A stretch of 64,000 nucleotides of DNA from Bolinopsis microptera (GCF_026151205.1 NC_087080.1:4071096-4135095), one strand, 5' to 3'. Counted from the stretch's first letter, positions 23,601-36,651 are shown. The notes: a model not told the origin generated them from the sequence alone. Translations and numbers: made by a program.

Positions 23601-24507
23601 GTTTTATGACGCCTACATTCCACAAGCTCGTTAACTTCGGTTAAATTCAATAAGATGCTTACAAATCGCACTGCCTACTCTCAAATTTAGTGGTAAATTC
23701 TATAATGATTACACTCTACTATAGCCTCCATAATTTCCATTTCGCCGCAGTAACTGTGACTTACAGCGCATGATCTGGAGGGACAGCGGAGTTGTAAGCT
23801 GATATGCATTGTTATTTAATATTAGCACCTGCTGCATTTCACGACTACTGCTGGTCGTATCCTTCGGAGAGACGATCACCACATGCTTCCATGTTATTTT
23901 AGTGAAATAGATCTTTGCGTAAATTATAGAGGCTTTTGTACGAACTTCCGGGCCTTATGAAGCCATTATTCTGTCAAAATACCGAATTATTTAAAGTTTA
24001 CTCGTATCGCTTAAACATAAGGCCTGATATCATTATCACGATGCAACGTGCCAACCCCCGACCGGTTGGCAATGATAACCGTCAAATAACGTCGTTGTTA
24101 CAGAAATATGGCTGCGCTAATGCCGACTGTCAGTCAATTTATGGTAAATTAAGTCTGGTTAGATATCCCATTACCAACATTTTATTATTAGTAATAGTAA
24201 TAATATAGTGGGTGACAGACACGGGTCAGCACTGCTGACGAATGACCCATAAAGTAAAACTGAGGAGGATTTATCGTGACAGTCGTGGACTCACACACGT
24301 GTCATGCCGGTCGTTTTAATGCCGTCAAATTGGAAACTTTGTTGCTTCTTTATTATTAGTGCTGGGAGTGTTTCTATTGGAAGTTTTGAGAATTCTTCAT
24401 GCAGTACTCAGTCATATTTCTAGTTGTATGCTTCGTTGTTAGTGGAGTTGACCCTAGAAGTTGCAGCACTGCATGTCTAATGTTTTTTAAAAGTCTCTTT
24501 TGAGTCA
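17651..24507. other. Long intergenic region without supportable genes
   Basis: Open frames are short and none resembles a known family. The longest (21858-22232, plus) uses non-ATG starts or overlaps an opposite frame of similar length. A G13 tract near 18745 lies within a G-rich stretch whose complement encodes only a low-complexity proline run. I see no repeat family here that recurs elsewhere in the window. Confidence 0.5.
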
Positions 24508-24564
24508 ATAATCGTATCGAAAGTATGGGTCAAAAGTTTTGACCCATACTTTCGATACGATTAT
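24508..24564. repeat. Perfect 28-bp inverted repeat (hairpin)
   Basis: Arms ATAATCGTATCGAAAGTATG..GGTCAAAA and their exact complement are separated by one base. The right arm is also the start of a direct repeat with 24856-24966. Confidence 0.85.
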
Positions 24565-24966
24565 CGCTAATCCTAGTTTAATAATATTTTCCGATACATT
24601 TCCACTTGTGACATAGACTAGACAACAATCATTGTTGTTAATTTAACTGATTTGATATTAGTTATTATAGTCCTCAGCCAGATTAATATGACTGGAAATA
24701 GGGAAAATTAACTAGTTTCTTATTCAACCAAAATATAAGCTTTACAGTTTACTTACTATATGTAAGTCATTTATTTTAGGAAAACGAACACTTTGGTTTA
24801 TGATTAGATTCAGTTGAAGCAGACGAATTTTAAATATTGCGAATTTTAACAGAGTCATACTTTTGATACAATTATCATTAATCCTAGTTTATAAATAATT
24901 TCTAATTTTCCGTTACATTTCCACTAGTGACATAGACTAGACAACAATTATTGTTGTCAATTAATT
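24541..24966 (+). repeat. Direct repeat pair, about 110 bp
   Basis: 24545-24655 and 24856-24966 share CATACTTTCGATACGATTAT (diverged in copy 2), CTAATCCTAGTTTA and GTGACATAGACTAGACAACA in the same order. The 200 bases between them are unrelated. This may be an LTR-less or solo duplicated element of unknown class. Confidence 0.7.
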
Positions 24967-25111
24967 TGACGTTTGTTATTAAACGACACTCGGTTGCATT
25001 TAAACAAAAATGTATCTAAAATCAATTTTCAAAATCATCAATTTTTACTGAGAGAATTCATAATGATAATTACTTAAAAGTAGCTGTTCACTCCGCAAGC
25101 TATACAAAATA

Positions 25112-25264
25112 CAGGATGGTCCTGAATTTGCTGCACGTGATTAGTACCAAGGTACTCGGGAACAGTATCTCTAAAAATCTTGTCAATATCAAGAAAAAAG
25201 TCGGCTATCTTTGAACTGTATCCAACGTCTTTTCACGTGGAGTGTATAAATGTGGTCCACCCTG
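25112..25264. mobile_element. Mariner-like MITE with TA flanks
   Basis: A 153-bp element begins CAGGATGGTCCTGAATTTGC and ends GTGGTCCACCCTG, with TA on both sides. The ends are imperfect inverted repeats (CAGGRTGGWCC, with CACGTGA further in). The TA flank and CAGGRTGG terminus fit the Tc1/mariner superfamily. No coding capacity. Confidence 0.7.
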
Positions 25265-25848
25265 TATGTCATCTATTACATTAATTAAATTAATAATTAA
25301 ATACCAATATGGCGAATCATTCACTCCACAGTTGCAGAACAATAATCAACTTTAATAAGATGAGTGGTTAAACCTATTTTAAGTCCTGATTACACTATTT
25401 GTCAGCATGAATTCTATTAGGCCCGGCTGCACCAAAGCATGATATTTTCCGTTTTAATAATAATCTTCCTGCATTGCATATACCTAGACTAAAAAGAACA
25501 GATTTTCTCTCTTCAGTCTATCCGTGTCATAGATTCTGAACATTTCATAGTGCTGAATTCAATTTCAATATCTGAAGAGATGATTAAACAATGTTTCTTC
25601 GGTCCATAAGATGCAGAATATCAGAGACGCTGCATGTCACATCAACAAACTGGATAATAAAACATTTTCCAATTCCACAAAATATACATCCCTCTTACAA
25701 GAATGATCAAGTTCAAATCGCTGGTTTTTCTGATACTATATCGTTCGTAACGTGAGCTTCCCCCTGGGTTGAAATAGCACTTCACCCTATAATTAGAACA
25801 AGAACAGCAAATGATTATCACATCGCACACTGTCCTAATCATTTGTTC
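25265..25848. other. Downstream flank of orphan gene
   Basis: AT-rich non-coding sequence. It may include the 3' untranslated region of the minus-strand gene that ends at 25849. No specific signal is asserted. Confidence 0.4.
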
Positions 25849-26475
25849 TTACGTCAAATCCATTTCCATAAAAGACTCCATGAGCATAATCCTCAGGCGC
25901 TCAAAATGTCTACTTAAACACTGAACGATCTCCTCTCCAACCGACTCATCCTCTGCCAGTAGCTGCATGTTAGGACTGCCCTGTGCTTCCCGCGTCTCTC
26001 TGTCACAATAAAGCGGGTTGTTTTCATCTAAATCGGCCTCTGTTAATTTCCGGGTCGTTACCGTGACCCTTCGACACACCTCCTTCTGGTCCACGTACGC
26101 ACCAAGTCTGGCGTACCCGGGTTGGTCCTCCTCGTACGACGGAAGATCCTCCTCTACAGAGTCCTCGTGCGGGAGAGTGACCTGTTTTTTTACTCTGCGG
26201 GCTGGCTCCGGACGGTTGTTCTGCTCTAGCTTATTTTGTTCCAACAAATTAACGAGACTTCCATTACGTCTCTGATCTATTGAGTCTGATTCTTCTTCTT
26301 CAGGGTTAAACATTCGGCTGACCTTTTCATTTGTCTCCATAAACAAATCACGGACCGAGTCAGAATCAAGGCCGTTCAGAGACGACTTTACTGATTCAGT
26401 CATCTCGTTTGCCTTGCTGTTAATCGTCTCAAAGAGGCTCAACATATCCGTTTCGAGACTATCTAGAAATGACAT
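25849..26475 (-). CDS. Intronless orphan gene, acidic 208-residue protein
   Basis: An uninterrupted frame from ATG at 26475 (context ACCATGT) to TAA gives 208 residues starting MSFLDSLETDMLSLFETINS. The open frame extends nine codons upstream but without an ATG. Residues 1-60 look helical and amphipathic (KANEMTESVKSSLNGLDSDS). Residues 60-130 are charged and probably disordered, with acidic EEEESDS and a basic PARRVKKQ segment. There is a YEEDQPGY stretch near 115. A second likely helix lies at the C-terminus (VQCLSRHFERLRIMLMESF). No signal peptide or membrane span. I recognise no family. The length and protein-like codon use argue for a real gene, possibly lineage-restricted. Confidence 0.6.
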   Translation of the reverse strand: MSFLDSLETDMLSLFETINSKANEMTESVKSSLNGLDSDSVRDLFMETNEKVSRMFNPEEEESDSIDQRRNGSLVNLLEQNKLEQNNRPEPARRVKKQVTLPHEDSVEEDLPSYEEDQPGYARLGAYVDQKEVCRRVTVTTRKLTEADLDENNPLYCDRETREAQGSPNMQLLAEDESVGEEIVQCLSRHFERLRIMLMESFMEMDLT

Positions 26476-29400
26476 GGTTACAAAAATTACAACCGGGTAC
26501 AAGTTTCACGACTACTGTATACCAAACTTCCGATGTGAAGAGCTGGCCGACCTCTATATGCAGTTCTAGCTGGAGATGAGTCTGTAACCGCGCCGATTAG
26601 AGGGGGTGGTTAACCACACTACCTTGTATAATGCTAACACTGCACAATATAAACTGCTTAGTCCACGTACTGAAATCTCCTTACAGGGAGCTTTGTGTAT
26701 TTCTCTTCATTTCATGACGACACGTGGAGCTTATGATACTAAGTACAAAGGAGTATACAATTTGTACACAAATTATGTATACACAATCTTCACAACGAAG
26801 CGCCAAGCGGACGTTTATTATATCAAAGAAGGCGAAATGTGCTGCCCGGAACTGTAAACATATACCGGAACTGTAAAGATATACTCTAGTGCATTACACG
26901 AGATTACAACTCACTTACCGCTTTTCTAATCTACAAGCTGCTGTGAGGCTTGACGTAATGAGCTAATTAACTACTTAAATCTTTGCTGGAAAATCTCAGA
27001 GAAATAAACGTACGTTACTCCGTAGGTATAGAGGAAACGTGTACGTAACTCCGTAGGTCTAGAGGAAACGCGAGATGATCTGTGATTCTACAGACCGCAA
27101 ACAGGACAGTTCATATAATATGATCATTAGAAGCTTGGTATACAGTGAATATCGGTTATCATAATTATCCATGAGTATAATAAAGGATAGATCAGTTACT
27201 ATTAAGTACAAGCAAAACGTCGACCACACTCACTCTGACACTAGGCTGATAACTCCTCCGCAATCAATCGTGCTTGATCCGAATGGTGTGCAGTAAAACT
27301 AAATTATAAACTGCGATGCAAATGTTGGGTGTTTTGTGCAAGGCGGGAAGCTGCGTAATGTCTAACTCTCTTCAGCCATCGAGTAATTTATGCCAAGATG
27401 ATTAAGCTAATCACGTGTTAACTCGACCTAGACAATAATCATTGACGGAATGTGTGACTGGTTTTGAGTCTTGTTCCCACCTCAAGGTAATTAATGAGCG
27501 GACAACATATGAGCATACATATGTAAACTATTCAAATCGTCTGGCAGTTCAGTGTGTGATCTTGGCAGTAAATGTTTAACTTTAAGTATAAGAATCGTTC
27601 GTATTCTCTGCGATCGATCAAATGGAAGAAATGATGGCAAATTACGAGATGATCGACAGTTATATCCTCCATAATAAGAAGCAATTGTGTAATTGGAAGA
27701 AAGATTCTGTTACAGAATTGAGCCTTCTTGGCGGTTGCCATTGTATCATATTGCAAGTTTATATCTATAAGATAGCCTACTTAGCCTACTTAGCCTGATT
27801 AGAACTTGTTTTGAACCGTCCACATTGTTTACTGCATAGTGACCACTCCTTTTATATGGATAATTATAGAGACCGGAATCCTGATAAAAAAGATAATATC
27901 GTAATAACGGTCGTTTGAATATCATAAAAACCGTGATTTAAGATTTTGGAGAAATCATAAAATCGGCCGAAATGATTTGTATAATACTAGACGTGTGCCG
28001 CCAGACTGACATAAGCACTCTCCTAGATGATACCCAGATAAGGTAGTGCAGTAAGTCGATCTAAGAGTATACGATATAACTTACGATATAACTTTCGTGG
28101 AGGACACCCTGGTCAAAGGTAACACTGGTTAATAGGAAAGTTCGCAGTCACAATCCAAATTCAATGCATCTCTCAGTAGTTTTTCAATTCAACTTATGTA
28201 AGTATACTGATGAGTCTCTTTGACGAAATTTATTTTAAGAAATGGGGGAAATAATGCTGACACAATTCTGAAGTTTGCCATTTTTATAGTTGCAGACCAT
28301 TACCAAGTCTTTATCAGGCTGGCCGATTATCAATACAGGATGTCGTGCTGAGCTTCATATTTAAGGCAAAAATTAACAACAAGAACATGATAATAACATG
28401 ATAATGGCACGAATAAGAACATGATAATAACGATACTACTTAGCGTGGTCTCTCCTTCAAACTTTCAAAGTAGACATCCACGACTAATGCTGGAAAACAT
28501 TAAAATAGATCTGGCGGCAAAACCACGGTTATAAACGGGGATCCGGGATATTTTATTCGTTGTTGAAAAAAACGAGCGTGGCTGTAGATCTGAAATGAGG
28601 TTAATGACAGACTTACGCTAATCACAATTTTTAGCCCATCATTTAATCTCCCTGATTATACATAATAATTTTTCTTAACCATTTAAGTCGTTCTAAATGG
28701 ATTTACAAAAAGCTTGAAATTCTTACACGTAGCTAGTAGCTACAAAAGACGTCAGATGGACTGTAAATTAAAATTAGTAGTTTGTTAAAATTACGAATAT
28801 TCGACAAATACTTACAAGCAAATAATTAAGCCGATTTATTGAATTATGTAGGATTATAGGAATTGTTCATAGACTACCACATTGCACACTACAAGTTACA
28901 TGGTGTTGAAGCTTAAACACACGAGTTGGTTAATAGTGGAGAAAGTTTATCCATAACCAATCAGCCTCCATTTTTCAACCAAACGAATGACTAGAATTAC
29001 TGTTTTGAGTCAAAATAAAACGTAAACAAGTTTTTCAGTTACAGCTGAATCGTAATTTTTCACAGAAAAAATCATTAAGCTAAGAGAGTTAGAATTAACC
29101 CAAATATCAGGGACACGAATGACTACTCCAGGATTTAAGAAACTAAACTTTCAACACTGAAAATGTTCAGATTCTTGCCAAATATATTTCGATTGTAGTC
29201 ATCTCCAGTGACATTGAACCTAAAAAATGTTAAAAATCATTAAGCTAACATGGTCAGTAAACCTAGAACTATCCAAATTCCACAGTAAACGTGTCAAAAA
29301 GGTCACTTAAGATATTTTAACAACTCATTATTCGTCACTGCTGATCGCATTCATAATTCACATTACTTTATCGGAATCCCTTGCGACGCCAAAGTAATTT

Positions 29401-30100
29401 AAGCAGAACTCATCCCCTATTAAGTTAACTGTGTGTTCAAATATTGCGACAAATGACGTTTACAAAACATTTGGACATGGAATGTTCCCAGTAAAACTTC
29501 TGAACTGACTAGAAATCCCTCCAACTATACCGCAAACAATCGTCCTAAACGACACAATTGCTTATCTGAATTCGATTAAGCTCATAAAATGGTTCATTAA
29601 CAGTTTAACATCAACCCGTAAACCTCAGCCCGTGGACGAATTCAACTGGTTCATACAAACTGATTCTAAATCAGCTGCGAAACCCCTACCAGAACCAGTG
29701 AAATATATTGATAGGTCTCTATAATCAGTGTCGTATCGATAATGGACCACAATTACCCTGAGCGAAGACATAATTACAGAATTACAACGCTGTATTGTCA
29801 TATGATAACTGGCTGTATTATATTCCATTATATCCTTACCTAACAGCAGCCAACACTGCTCAGCTGCGATCTGGTATCACGGATAGCTTATATAATATAT
29901 ATATGTAGCTGTTATAATCTACTGAGATACGGGTACTGCTTTCTTCAGAAACGTTTATATTTGCATACGTAGACTCACGTCTTACTGTTACAAGAAAACT
30001 CTTACAGCTGCTGTCAGAGTAGAGATAATTGTACTAGTGAGACTGGGATTTAATTGCCAACTACATTGATAAGCCACTTCTTAAGGCTGCTGAAATCAGG
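26476..30100. other. Intergenic region
   Basis: No gene is supportable. A 31-bp tandem duplication lies at 27011-27072 (ACTCCGTAGGT.TAGAGGAAACG twice). A run of GAACATGATAATAAC repeats lies near 28384-28431. The rest looks like unremarkable AT-rich DNA. Confidence 0.5.
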
Positions 30101-30892
30101 CCCATCACCCACATACTAGACCCATCACCCACAAGCTATACCCATCACTCACATACTAGACCCATCACCCACATTTTAGACCCACCACTCACATGCTAGA
30201 CCCATCACCCACATGCTAGACCCATCACCCACGTTCTAGACCCATCACCCACATACTAGACTCATCACTCACATACTAGACCCATCACTCACATTCTAGA
30301 CCCATCACTCACATTCTAGACCTATCACTCACATACTAGACCCATCACTCACATACTAGACCCATCACTCACATACTAGACCCATCACTCACATACTAGA
30401 CCCATCACCCACATACTAGACCCATCACCTACATTCTAGACCCATCACCCACATTCTAGACCCATCACCCACGTTCTAGACCTATCACCCACATACTAGA
30501 CCCATCACCCACTTTCTAGACCCATCACCCACTTTCTAGACCCATCACCCACGTTCTAGACCTATCACCCACATACTAGACCCATCACCCACTTTCTAGA
30601 CCCATCACCCACTTTCTAGACCCATCACCCACATTCTAGACCCATAACCCACATACTAGACCCATCACCCACATGCTAGACCCATCACTCACATACTAGA
30701 CCCATCACTCACATACTAGACCCATCACTCACATACTAGACCCATCACTCACATTCTAGACCCATCACTCACATTCTAGACCCATCACTCACATACTAGA
30801 CCCATCACTCACATACTAGACCCATCACCCACATACTAGACCCATCACCCACATACTAGACCCATCACTCACATACTAGACCTATCACACAG
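30101..30892 (+). repeat. 20-bp minisatellite, about 40 copies
   Basis: The unit CCCATCACYCACATACTAGA repeats in register with no indels through almost the whole block. Variants fall into a few types (ACATAC, ACATTC, ACTTTC, ACGTTC, ACATGC). Blocks of variants recur as higher-order units; for example an 80-bp block starting CCTATCACCC at 30481 is repeated at 30561. No ORF function is implied. Confidence 0.95.
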
Positions 30893-31621
30893 CTAGTATC
30901 TGTAAGTGTTAGCGTGTTTATATGATTACCCTGGCAACGCAGCTTTGAGCCTTGACTACGAAGCTTACCACGACATTAGTCGCCAAACATTTTAGAGATT
31001 CGGTCTCATTTATATGAATACAACGTCACAACTTACAAGGAACTTAGCTGCTTTTTTGTGGTAACAGGCACTGCTGAGCCTTCACTTGAACGTTGGGTCG
31101 TTTACTAGGTACATTCTGAAGAATGATTTACACGGATCCGGATAAAATGCTTATCTTGAAAGAGCACAGGTTACCCCAAAGTTTGTTCCAAGTTCTAAAA
31201 ATAGCAGTGTCCAAACTTCCTGAATATTAATGACTGAAAACTGCACTCTTCAAATGGCCGGCCAACCATTTTTTTGAATACCTAGACGTTATATTTTGGT
31301 TTCAACCACCATGCAATCCCTTCGTTGCCTTCCGTGGAAAACGAAACAGGAAGTGATGAAGAGAATTCTGATTTTATGCGACTTTCATATTACTGGTGTG
31401 CCGTAAATATTCAATCCCTCGCTGAGCAACAATAACCTAACTCATGAAAGAACGCAGAAATATTTCCATGCTAATCGGAAGCTTTTGACACTTGAGCCAA
31501 AGGTGACAAGCTGCTATTACTACTATTCGATGCACTTAGCACTCGGTGCGACGGGTACCGCAGGGCGTTTAATCAAAATAGATTCGTCAACTAGATAAAT
31601 TCCGGAGGATAATTATCACAG
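30893..31621. other. Spacer between minisatellite and LINE fragment
   Basis: Unique-looking sequence with no gene or repeat that I can support. It is followed directly by the truncated LINE copy. Confidence 0.4.
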
Positions 31622-32064
31622 ATCAGCATTCTACACGATGCGCATTTCGGTATCTTGAATATCAGAGGAAGCACCTCAAGCGCATCCTACACATCTATTG
31701 GCCTAGCTCAATATCTAACAAGGCCCTCTACGCTCGTACCCAGACCAGGCCCCTTTCCGAGAGAGTGGAAAAGGCTCGGTGGACAATGCTAGGTCATGTT
31801 CTACGCAGTGACAACGACACGCCTGCCTACCAGTCTCTGATATTTGCTACACTAGGATGTCAAACACTAAAGGGACGAGTGGGTAGACACAGGACTAATT
31901 TGTATGATATTATTGTGAAAAAGGACCTATTTAAGAGACAAATTTATTTGAAAAATGAAGATGTTTTTACCAACTTAGTGAACTTAGCAAGAGATAGAGT
32001 AGGATGGAGGAGTTTATTTACTTTGAGACATATTGAACGAATGAGTCTTCGTAAGCGTAAATAG
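31622..32064 (+). pseudogene. 5'-truncated non-LTR retrotransposon, 3' end of ORF
   Basis: An open frame ends at 32064 and reads QRKHLKRILHIYWPSS, then ISNKALYART, VEKARWTMLGHVLRSDNDTP and GRVGRHRTNLYDIIVKK. It aligns residue by residue with the C-terminal region of the element at 40467-43496 (HRKHLRSLLNIYWPHGTIS, ARWKLLGHILRSADDSP, GRVGAHRKNLFKIIV). Everything upstream, including EN and RT, is missing, as is usual for abortive target-primed reverse transcription. The frame has no stops, but protein identity to the other copy is only partial, so it belongs to a related, not identical, family. Confidence 0.85.
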
Positions 32065-33506
32065 GCCAGCACTTTGCTGAGCCTCTTTAGGTGCTCTTTT
32101 GTTTATAGATGTTATTATATAGAGGGCAGAGCTCCTTCCTCAGCACAACACCCCATGACTATTGACCATATAGATAAGTTAAAGGTTTTTATGGTGTATA
32201 ACTACGAGGATTTGCTGGGTTATGAGTGTTCGACTAGGTAAACTACACACTGACAAAAGAAACACCAATCATAAACTCTACAAGCTGCGACTGGCTAAGT
32301 GAATCTATGACTAGCCATAATGCGACCTGTCATACAAAACACCAGTATTTAAAACCCCTCTTCCTTGCAACACTCATGAAGTTGGGTTAAAAATAGTCAA
32401 CAAAAATAGAAATCTCGGGAGATCCTACTAGTGTAAAATCATGAGGCTTTTACTGGATCGGGTCTAATAATAGGAGATTCTCAATCAATCATGAGTAAAA
32501 AAGAAATGAGCATTTATCCCCGCTATCTCACTTTGCAGAAGTCTTAAATTATCCCACATTGTCACAAGCCCACGACAGTGTCTCAAAACATCCCACAATT
32601 CTCCAAGATAGCTCAATTGTCGGATGTTGAAATATTTAAAGTTTTTATAAACGACGTTAGTGCCAAATAGTGCGTACGACACTTTACACGTTGAAGAGTA
32701 GTCTTGTATACACGGTATCCATTCTAAACGGCCGGTATCGGTTAATGATCAATTTATTCACAGTTTAAATGTCATAATTGAATATATGTGAGCAAAGACC
32801 TATTTTTAATAGCAGAAAATGTCTATGTTATCAAGCTCGGCCTGCCCTAAAGGCCTAAATAGTCATATGTCTGCGAGTAAGAGGACGAAAGCCTTGTCTA
32901 AATAGCTTTTTGTTTTCCATAATTCTAATGAAAAATCAATGAAAAATCCTACGGAAATGCAAATATTAAATATTAAACATACATGAATAACGTCAATAAC
33001 CAAGAAAATGCGCAGCAGTAAAATCGAATCGATGAGGATCACTGATGATCAGTCTAAAGCCAATAAATTTAACACATTCTTAAGAAACAACTTAACGAAA
33101 CGATTAGTGACCGATTACGACGGCACAAAATTTTGATGAATGAGACAACAAAACTGTAAATGTGGACAACAGTAAACACAATTAAAGCGGATGTAGAACT
33201 GCCAGCTCACTAAAATTAAACCATTAATCGTTGAATTAGGACGGTTAGCTTGAAGCGTCCGTGTCTGCAGCTTTAGTTTAATACCACAAGAGTGAGAAGT
33301 TTAAAGCGGAGCCCAGTCGAGTTCTGGTAGTAATTTTGAAGTGCGAGCTAAATTATCACTGCTAATTTAGATAAATGATGTCGAAGGTAATTTACATTGG
33401 TTAGCTCTGAAGCTTATTCAGTGCACTACGGTATATACCGTAGGGAAATGTGACGGGATTCATCTGAACTCTGCTTTTTTACCGCCAATTACAGTCGGAG
33501 ATAGTG

Positions 33507-33566
33507 AGACGTGTAATTGATCTGGTATGAGTCATACCACTACCAGACCAGATCAATTACATGTCT
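33507..33566. repeat. 20-bp inverted repeat, one mismatch
   Basis: AGACGTGTAATTGATCTGGT and ACCAGATCAATTACATGTCT pair with one mismatch around a 20-base loop. It could be a tiny foldback element. No target duplication was noted. Confidence 0.75.
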
Positions 33567-35360
33567 GGTTATTTAACACAAAGATACATTATAATGAGAC
33601 GGTTTCCAATCTATTATACGCGTCTCGTGCTGTCCAGTTAGCACCAGAAGCTAGATAAAGAATCCCGTACAGATTTACATAATCACATGCAGAATCACAT
33701 ACAGTTTAGCTAGCGTCTAATAAGAATCTGGATTCTGAAACTTTAAAGTGGAGATGTAACCGGGAATTGCAGGAAAACTCGGACACTCCCAAAGTCTATA
33801 ATGATACTCATAAACCACTAAATGTCTTACTTAGTAAATCATATGGAATTACAACTAAGTATTTTTTGTGTCACAGATCCTACTTTAATTGCCTGAGTTA
33901 GGCTGAAAATTGGAGAATTGGACATTGTCCGGACAAATTTTTGAAATACTGGATTTTTCCGGACAAATTTTCCTATCATTAAAGAAGCATTTGAGTTATC
34001 TGTACTCCATACATGATCAACATAGCTGCACGCGGAGAATTGAGAGACCAATAAATCTGTGGACACAGGCATCCCTGAACCCATAAAATGATACTCTTAA
34101 GCCGTTAAAACTTAAAAGTAGAAATAACAAACAAGGATCGCCAACTAAATAAAGTGTATAACTGTTTGTCGGTTAAAGCATATTGGCACTGATAGACTGC
34201 AGTAAACTGGTAAATGTTATCGCGGTATGTTTTACAAACTTGCCGGACCATGCTTCCTCTGCAAAGAGGAAATACAGATCCATATAGATAAACATGGGTA
34301 TATATAGATCCATCAGTACTCATGAGTGCTCCATAGTAAGTTCTGTTCGAAGACCAGACAGACTGGTCGACTAACGTGACGTAAGGAGCAAGGCAGTACA
34401 TTGTATAGCTTGTGAAGTGAGCCGGTTACCAACCACTAGTTTGGAAGAAAAAGTTCGTTTCAGTCTTTTCCTGAAACGGACGGTTGCCATCCAATTATTA
34501 ATTGTAGAGTGAGGAATCATAATACATGGTAATGGTAATTAAGACAAAAGTGTCTAGATGAAGGGCTTAGATAAGACTACAATAGGATTAAGATAAGACT
34601 AAAATATCTTATATCAGGAATTAGTGATCACGTAAACAATAGCACGACAGGTCTTTTGCAACAGGTCTTTTGCGTGAAATAGCTGGAAAATTGGCCATTG
34701 GTCGGGTTTCCAGTGTGACTCGGTGTTACTGTAAAAAAAGAGCAGATCCCTGGGATCAATAATTGCAGTTTACTGCTTATGAGTAAAAGCTTTTGCTCTC
34801 AAGCTTGTGTTTTCAAGACTATACTAGACAGTAAGGCAAGTATAATGCTTCCATTTAAAGAGTTTCAGTTAGTGAGGGTAACCTGAAATATTTAAGAATA
34901 GCTTAAAATAGCTTTAAAAATAGGTTAACATAGGTTAAAATAGGTTAAAATGATCGAGGGCATAAATACTAACAGTATGAGTAACACATCCACAATTCAC
35001 AACCTCATATTAAATAGTAAATACTGTATGTAATATATAATAAATAATATATAATATGTCATCCGCATTATAAATAGTGTGATGTTATTTAATATATTCG
35101 GCCAGTTGGTAATTTATCTAAGCACACTTGGGGCACCTTACCCTAGTAAGGTGAACTTACTAGGGTATTATCATCCATCTTATATTATTTATTATTACTT
35201 TATTGTGCGTCTCCTTGCCCAATGCCCATTGGCCTTGGTTTAAAAGTTACATCACTAGGCTACATCAGTAGGCTCTATAATAGAAGGAACTTTAGGATTT
35301 CATCCTGAACAGAGTCTAAAAAACTCGACAATGATTAATACAACAACAACAAACAACAAC

Positions 35361-35418
35361 TCAGTCGTTGCTGTAACTATCGTTAATGATAATTAACGAC
35401 AGTTACAGCAACGACTGA
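35361..35418. repeat. 27-bp inverted repeat with 4-base loop
   Basis: TCAGTCGTTGCTGTAACT at the left and AGTTACAGCAACGACTGA at the right form the outer part of a 27-bp stem with a single mismatch. It is preceded by a CAA-rich stretch. Confidence 0.85.
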
Positions 35419-36651
35419 TTTCAATTATATATAGATCAACTTATCAAATGGAAACTGTCGGATTCATAAATGATACCAATGAAGTCAATATTGCCAATTG
35501 ATGGATAAATTCAACTGGGATGGTCAACGGTGCCATTGTTCTCAGGCCATAAAGATGGTATCATCTAATGCCTACGGGGTTCATCGGATTCACTGAATGG
35601 TGCCTATGACGCTGACGAGTGTGGCACCATTGGTGCGAAACTGATATGCGGCCGAAATTTCATAATTATATGACGCATGACATTTCAATTTTAACAGAAT
35701 TAACCTGGAAATTGGTGATTGCATACAGTATATATATATTATAAACATCAAAATGTAATTTTAATTTGGCATATATTTTATCATATAGCATATGTCATAC
35801 ATATATGATATATGTATATGTTATATGTATGGAAAATGAGAATTACATATTTGTTTCAACTGAGTTAAGTGTCTTAGTTTCAACGAAGTCATGATATAAC
35901 CAAAATGAACTAAACTCTTTAGATGTGGCTACTTATTGTTGTTGTTTTGCCTCTAAGATCCTTATACTGAGCAATATATCTGTACATATTTATCGCTGCA
36001 ACCACCAAATGTCTGATGATTACGTGCCTTTAATTACTATTATGTACTTATAATTACCATTTAATGGCCAGAGGGTTGATTATAAACTTATCAAGGACAC
36101 AACAGTCTTAGCAGCCTATCTCAGCAGTATAAAATATTGAAGTTCTGGGCAAAATGGGCAGATGGTGAACATGTACAGAGGGTCTTCTTTCTTCTACCAA
36201 TTTGTTGTTCTAAATATAATATCTAGAACTAAGATGAAATTAGGGTCAGTTTCATACAATGCTAAACTTTTCAAGCTTCTTGTTAGAGTTCTTAAAGAGT
36301 GTTAAGACAAATGCAGCTGTAAGAAAAAACTCATAGAAATCGGAAAACCGCATTTATGAGCACTGAAACAATTTGTGATGAATATGATCTTACCCATAAC
36401 GCAAACGATCCTTAATCACGAACCGGAACACAATAATCGTACAAGTGACAAATAACCGACTAGTGCATTTAAATTATGTCCTTTGCTCGTTTACATTAGG
36501 TTTAACGCTTATAGAGCTGCTTTACTCTCACATGTAATGAGTCATAATTATGTGATTTATACACAATTTATAATGATCCATGATCGTGATTACTCTGGGA
36601 TTTATAGTTGTAGGGTGACGTCACTGACAATTAATCAATATAAACTGCATA

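Larger units (their letters stand above)
32065..36651. other. Intergenic region with hairpins and AT repeats
   Basis: No gene is supportable. Three clear inverted repeats (33507-33566, 35141-35167, 35361-35418) are listed separately or under findings. 34914-34952 repeats TAGGTTAAAA. 35020-35110 and 35730-35830 are AT-rich with TATATGTATATG-type palindromes. Confidence 0.5.

Noticed and set aside
29067-29620. Possible tandem repeat of about 167 bp marked by ATTAAGCT motifs near 29070, 29235, 29402 and 29575
   Set aside because: Beyond the short motif the segments do not align convincingly by eye.
30101-30892. CRISPR-like array
   Set aside because: Units are contiguous with no unique spacers, and the context is a eukaryotic genome; it is a minisatellite.
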